Positions 35,946 to 39,391 of a stretch of DNA of 39,391 nt are shown in pieces (the stretch's first letter is position 1; each line of letters opens with the position of its first letter). The stretch is from Alphaproteobacteria bacterium (GTDB lineage Bacteria; Pseudomonadota; Alphaproteobacteria; Caulobacterales; Parvularculaceae): contig JAUHYK010000040.1 of NCBI GenBank assembly GCA_030426465.1, positions 1 through 39,391 on the forward strand, read 5' to 3'. Below the pieces are notes generated by a model that was not told the DNA's origin, made no database searches, and worked only from the letters and a program-made list of their open reading frames with translations. The translations under genes and the position numbers were made by a program.

Positions 35946-37603
35946 CGATCCCGCCAGCCATTCGTAATCGGATAACGCCGGTCTCTTCCGAAATTGACGC
36001 TTGCGACTTTCGGGCCCGGGGGCGCCTGGCGGCGTTTATATTCCGCGACGTAAAGAAGATGTTCGATCCGGCGCACGGTCTTTTCATCATAGCCCGCCGC
36101 GACAATGTCTTTCACCGCCATTTCCTTCTCGACCAGCATTTCAAGAATCGGGTCGAGCACTTCATAAGGCGGCAGTGAGTCTTCGTCTTTCTGGTCTTCG
36201 CGCAATTCGGCGGAGGGCGGCTTGGTGATGATCCGTTCGGGAATGACCTCGCCCTCAGGGCCTTTCAGCTCCGGCGTGTGTTGCGCGTTGCGCCAGCGCG
36301 ACAGGGCAAACACCTCCAGCTTGTAGAGGTCTTTCAGCGGATTGAAGCCGCCATTCATGTCGCCATAAAGCGTTGCGTAGCCAACCGACATTTCCGACTT
36401 GTTGCCGGTCGTTAAAACCATGTCGCCGAATTTGTTGGAGAGCGCCATCAACAACACGCCCCGGAGCCGCGACTGGATATTTTCCTCGGTCACGTCTTTC
36501 GCGAGATTGTCGAAAGCGGGCGCCAGCATCTTGTCAAACGCCTCAACGCCCGGCTCAATCCCGATGGACCGATAGGTGACGCCGAGCGCCTTGGCGCAGG
36601 CTTCGGCGTCTTCCAGACTTTCTTTTGACGTGTAACGCGACGGCATCATCACGCAGTGAACGGCGTCAGCGCCCAAGGCGTCAACGGCGATCGCCGCCGT
36701 CAGCGCGGAATCGATCCCGCCGGAAAGCCCGATGACGACGCCTTTAAAGCGGTTCTTGGTCACATAATCATGCACGGCCATCGTCACCGCGCGGTAAATC
36801 ATTTCCTCAGCCCCGACCCATTTTGCTTCCGGCCCTTCAACACAGGCCCAACCGGCGACGTCTTTTTTCCAGCGGGTGATGGCAACCGCTTCTTCAAATT
36901 GCGGCGCGCGATATTGAACGACGCCCGCAGAGTCCATCACGAAAGACGCGCCCTCGAACAACACTTCATCCTGTCCGGCGAGCTGGTTTAAAAAGATCAG
37001 CGGTCTGTCCGTTGACGCCACCCGCGCGCGCGCCGCCATGGTGCGTTCTTCGAGCGCAGTTTTACGGAAGGGCGATCCGTGCGGAACAATGAACAGCGCG
37101 GCGCCTTTACCGGCCAGATGTTCAGCCGCGCCCGGCAGCCACATGTCTTCGCAGATCATGAGGCCAAGCTTGACGCCTTTGAACTCCGTCGGATCGGGAT
37201 AGCCCGCCCCCGGCGTAAACCGGCGGGGCTCGTCAAACACGCCGTAATTCGGGAGGCGCACCTTGTCGCGGCGCGCGGCGATCTGGCCTTCCGCCAACAG
37301 GAACACGGAATTGTAAAGCGCGTCGCCTTCCTTCCAGGGAGAGCCGACAATCATCGCCGGTCCGCCGTCGCCGGTCGCCGCCGCGAGCTGCTCCACCGCC
37401 TCCATGCAATGGCGCTGATAGGAGGGCTTTTGCACGAGGTCTTCCGGCGGATAGCCGGAGACCACCAGTTCGCAAAAAACGGCGAGATCGGCGCCGTTCG
37501 CCGCGGCCTTGTCCCGCGCCTTCAGGATACGGGCGACATTGCCGTCGATGTCGCCGACTTGAGGGGCGATCTGGCAAAGAGCGATGGAAAGAGTATCGGT
37601 CAT
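35942..37603 (-). CDS. nadE: Glutamine-dependent NAD+ synthetase
   Basis: This 553-residue two-domain enzyme makes NAD+ from deamido-NAD+, ATP and glutamine. The N-terminal nitrilase-type glutaminase domain has the catalytic Glu45 (FCELVVSGYPPEDL), Lys114 (DKVRLPNYGVFDE) and Cys151 (LMICEDMWLPG). The C-terminal synthetase domain has the P-loop SGGIDS (294-299) and the ATP/NaAD-binding region TTGNKSEMSVGYATLYGDMNGGFNPLKDLYK. Length and order are normal for the glutamine-dependent form. AGGG precedes ATG 37603. A short hairpin lies in the 39-base gap separating it from the upstream metallopeptidase gene. Confidence 0.96.
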   Translation of the reverse strand: MTDTLSIALCQIAPQVGDIDGNVARILKARDKAAANGADLAVFCELVVSGYPPEDLVQKPSYQRHCMEAVEQLAAATGDGGPAMIVGSPWKEGDALYNSVFLLAEGQIAARRDKVRLPNYGVFDEPRRFTPGAGYPDPTEFKGVKLGLMICEDMWLPGAAEHLAGKGAALFIVPHGSPFRKTALEERTMAARARVASTDRPLIFLNQLAGQDEVLFEGASFVMDSAGVVQYRAPQFEEAVAITRWKKDVAGWACVEGPEAKWVGAEEMIYRAVTMAVHDYVTKNRFKGVVIGLSGGIDSALTAAIAVDALGADAVHCVMMPSRYTSKESLEDAEACAKALGVTYRSIGIEPGVEAFDKMLAPAFDNLAKDVTEENIQSRLRGVLLMALSNKFGDMVLTTGNKSEMSVGYATLYGDMNGGFNPLKDLYKLEVFALSRWRNAQHTPELKGPEGEVIPERIITKPPSAELREDQKDEDSLPPYEVLDPILEMLVEKEMAVKDIVAAGYDEKTVRRIEHLLYVAEYKRRQAPPGPKVASVNFGRDRRYPITNGWRDR

Positions 37604-37613
37604 GGGCCCTATT

Positions 37614-37632
37614 TATGCTCTTTTTGAGCACA
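37614..37632. repeat. Short hairpin between the metallopeptidase and nadE genes
   Basis: TGCTC (37616-37620) and GAGCA (37626-37630) are separated by five T, and can be extended by weaker outer pairs. On the minus (gene) strand the loop is A-rich and no T-run follows, so it is not a standard terminator. It lies just before the nadE ribosome site, so it could influence nadE translation or mRNA processing. Confidence 0.3.
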
Positions 37633-37642
37633 TGTGAAGCGT

Positions 37643-38035
37643 CTACTCCGCCGCGTCTTCGATAAGGTGCATATCCTCGTCGGAAAGGCCGAAATGATGC
37701 CCGATTTCGTGGACAAGCACATGGGTGACCAAGTCCTGAAGGTTGACGCCGTCGCTGTCACGCCATTCGGCGATGATCGAGCGGCGGTAAAGATGGACAT
37801 GGTTGGGCGCCGCCTCCTCGGCTGACGCAAAATCCACCCCTTCGAACAGGCCGGAAAGCTCCAGCGGATCGTCGATCCCCATCTCGTCGAGAAGATCCCG
37901 CTCCGCTTCTTGCGCAACATGGATGACGACATTGCCGCACAGGGCGCGAAATTCCGCCGGAAGCCCCGCATAGGCAGACCGCACCAGACGGTCGAACGCA
38001 TCAAGGTCTGGCTCGTTGCGATCAGGCGCGTTCAC
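37643..38035 (-). CDS. Zincin-like metallopeptidase family protein
   Basis: This 130-residue cytosolic protein matches the small bacterial zincin-like (PF06262-type) metallopeptidases. It carries HEIGHH (109-114) followed by FGLSDEDMHLIE, whose acidic residues would give the third metal ligand. Family members are about 110-140 residues and their substrates are unknown. It starts with GTG 38035, which overlaps the TGA of the preceding serine hydrolase gene (GTGA), so translation is coupled. The N-terminus (DRNEPDLDAFDRLVRSAYAGLPAEFR) is typical of the family. Confidence 0.88.
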   Translation of the reverse strand: MNAPDRNEPDLDAFDRLVRSAYAGLPAEFRALCGNVVIHVAQEAERDLLDEMGIDDPLELSGLFEGVDFASAEEAAPNHVHLYRRSIIAEWRDSDGVNLQDLVTHVLVHEIGHHFGLSDEDMHLIEDAAE

Positions 38036-39186
38036 CGCGCCGCGTCTCCGGCGGCGCCGTCTTCAGGAAAGCCGACAGCGTCGTAAATTTCTTTGAGCAC
38101 TGGCGCGACTTCCGCCATGGCGGGACGGCCGCGGGTCATCCCCGTGCGGACGACAACCATTTTCTTGTCGGGAATGATGAAGACATATTGGCCCTCATGG
38201 CCTGCGAAGAAAAACATCTCTTCGGGAACGCCGGAGAAGAAACGCTCCCTGCCATTTTCGCCATCCTGGTTCAGCCAGAATTGCGCCCCATACTGACGGT
38301 CCGACGCGCCGGCGGGCGTTTTAACATAATCTTTCCAGCCTTCGGGCAACAGACGCTCACCGTTCCAGACGCCATCCTGAAGATAGAGCTGGCCGAGCCG
38401 CGCCCAGTCCCGCGCTGTCGCATAAACAAAAGACGAGCCGATGATAGAACCGGTTGCGTCAGGCTCCATCGTTATGGTTGCAACGCCAACGGGTTCAAAA
38501 ATCGCCTCTTGCGCAAAGGCGTATAGATCGACGCCTTCATGCTCCAGGACCTGACGCAATGTGCGGGCGATGAGATTGGTCGTTCCGCTCGAATAATACC
38601 AGACCTCACCCGGCGGATGCTCAACAGGGCTCCGCGCAGCCATACCGCCCGCATCAGCGCGTTCGAACAGCATGCGATTCACATCGGAACGCACCTGGTC
38701 ATAGTCTTCTCCGAAGCCCAATCCCGATTGCATATGCAGGAGATCATTCCAGGTGATTTTGGACTTGTCGGAGTCGCCCTCCCATTCAGGAACAGGCGCC
38801 GGATCATTGATATCAATGAAGCCGCGCTCCACCGCCGCGCCGACCAGCGTCGCCGTCACACTCTTGGCCATGGACCAGGAAAGAAACGGCGTCGATGCGT
38901 CAAAGCCTTCGGCGTAACGCTCGTCAACGATCTTGCCGTCCACCGCCACCAACAAGGCGCGATGGTTCGGCGTGTTGTTCTCAAAAGCGCGCGTGAGGGC
39001 GAAATCAACAGCGCCATAATCAACCCGCATCAGCGCTTTGCCGGACACGGGCGGCGCTTCCGCCCAGGGTTCGACCGCAAAGCCCGCGGGCGGCGGCGCC
39101 AGCGGCGCAACGCGGCCAGCATTCGCCAGCGTGCAGCCATAACCTTCGCGATAGATCGCGCGCGCCGCGCCAAAGCCAAGCGGGCC
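38032..39186 (-). CDS. Beta-lactamase-fold serine hydrolase, 5' end lost at a sequence junction
   Basis: This is a class C beta-lactamase/esterase-fold protein (COG1680 type), a group of periplasmic esterases and peptidases more often than true beta-lactamases. The SxxK pair is in [10 protein letters not shown] (Ser59, Lys62 counted from GTG 39048), with YYSSGTTNL at the position of the YxN motif and [10 protein letters not shown] late in the domain. In-frame residues upstream of GTG 39048 ([22 protein letters not shown], from about 39180) look like the normal N-terminal region of this family, so GTG 39048 is not the true start. The coding homology ends near 39186, with an in-frame stop at 39199-39201, where unrelated sequence begins. 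The signal peptide and start codon are missing. Confidence 0.85.
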   Translation of the reverse strand, partial: GPLGFGAARAIYREGYGCTLANAGRVAPLAPPPAGFAVEPWAEAPPVSGKALMRVDYGAVDFALTRAFENNTPNHRALLVAVDGKIVDERYAEGFDASTPFLSWSMAKSVTATLVGAAVERGFIDINDPAPVPEWEGDSDKSKITWNDLLHMQSGLGFGEDYDQVRSDVNRMLFERADAGGMAARSPVEHPPGEVWYYSSGTTNLIARTLRQVLEHEGVDLYAFAQEAIFEPVGVATITMEPDATGSIIGSSFVYATARDWARLGQLYLQDGVWNGERLLPEGWKDYVKTPAGASDRQYGAQFWLNQDGENGRERFFSGVPEEMFFFAGHEGQYVFIIPDKKMVVVRTGMTRGRPAMAEVAPVLKEIYDAVGFPEDGAAGDAAR

Positions 39187-39250
39187 TTTCGCGCAGCATC
39201 AACGCGCTCGAAGGGCACCTGGGTGTCAAGCTGTTCGATCGTCTGGCATC
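39186..39250 (+). pseudogene. LysR-type regulator HTH fragment in a chimeric end
   Basis: In the plus frame this short stretch reads [21 protein letters not shown], a clear match to the recognition helix and following segment of LysR-family DNA-binding domains. Nothing before it or after it continues the protein. It lies between the broken hydrolase and a DnaE fragment and is most simply an assembly artefact. Confidence 0.6.
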
Positions 39251-39391
39251 AGGCACCGCAACAACCCGGACCAGGTGACCTATCCCAGCGAGGCCCTGCG
39301 CGAGGTGCTGGAGCGCACCCTCGGCGTGCCCATCTTCCAGGAGCAGGTGATGAAGATCGCCATGGTGGCGGCGGGCTTCACCCCTGGCGAG
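39251..39391 (+). CDS. DnaE-type (probably DnaE2/ImuC) polymerase III alpha fragment, cut at both ends
   Basis: The last 47 codons read in one frame to the window end and contain [19 protein letters not shown] followed by [20 protein letters not shown]. This is the conserved polymerase-domain block of DNA polymerase III alpha, and the YPSEAL...AAGFTPGE wording is closest to the error-prone DnaE2 (ImuC) type. No start, stop or 5' part is present: the preceding bases are a LysR fragment. The fragment belongs to a different locus and possibly a different organism. Confidence 0.75.

Noticed and set aside
39048-39048. GTG as the true start of the serine hydrolase
   Set aside because: Family-like residues continue in frame for about 45 codons upstream, so the gene is truncated and does not start here.
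1-39391. tRNA, rRNA, CRISPR arrays, transposases, integrases or long direct repeats
   Set aside because: I saw none on reading both strands, although weak or short ones could be missed without computation.

Overview
The window looks like a GC-rich alphaproteobacterium, probably an aquatic member near Hyphomonadales, Parvularculales or Caulobacterales. This rests on a GST-fold protein ending like FzlA (an alphaproteobacterial division factor), a compact GluRS, an XrtD-type exosortase fused to EpsI, and a VPLPA-type C-terminal sorting signal. The lineage is inferred from family membership, not from a search.

Layout. Positions 1-3600: a multi-spanning membrane protein cut by the left edge (- strand), then fzlA and queG (+). 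Positions 3597-6773: a secreted or lipid-anchored G8-domain beta-helix protein (-). Positions 7027-22238: an exopolysaccharide/exosortase locus. Its - arm, read from 17316 to 7027, encodes a WecG/TagA-STAS fusion, a PrsT-like TPR lipoprotein, an AAA ATPase fused to a degenerate glycosyltransferase domain, two GT2 glycosyltransferases, and a Gfo/Idh/MocA-SDR fusion. Its + arm encodes the exosortase, a Wzz-type chain-length protein and a BY-kinase-like ATPase. Positions 22421-26802: an RND efflux adaptor and permease. Positions 26808-29777: a LysM protein, a LOG-family hydrolase and gltX. Positions 29920-30606: a VPLPA-CTERM protein, the likely exosortase substrate. Positions 30718-38035: a small membrane protein, an alpha/beta hydrolase, a TonB-dependent receptor followed by a Tat-exported PLP enzyme, nadE and a zincin-like metallopeptidase. 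Positions 38032-39186: a serine hydrolase whose 5' end is lost.

Regulation. Four strong sigma-54 (-24/-12) promoter matches of the form YGGC-N7-TTGCW lie in the right place and orientation. They precede the left-edge membrane protein, both arms of the divergent 17317-17756 region, and the chain-length gene. A weaker match precedes the VPLPA-CTERM gene. PEP-CTERM/exosortase systems elsewhere are known to be RpoN-dependent (PrsK/PrsR). The sites therefore suggest a local regulon that also includes the unannotated membrane protein at the left edge. No regulator, flippase, polymerase or initiating glycosyltransferase is visible here.

The last ~205 bases do not belong to the preceding sequence. 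The hydrolase breaks off near 39186 and is followed by about 60 bases of a LysR-type HTH and then a DnaE-type polymerase fragment running off the end. This looks like a chimeric contig end. The most unusual biology is in the exosortase locus: the ATPase-pseudoglycosyltransferase fusion and the GT26-STAS fusion, both under apparent sigma-54 control.
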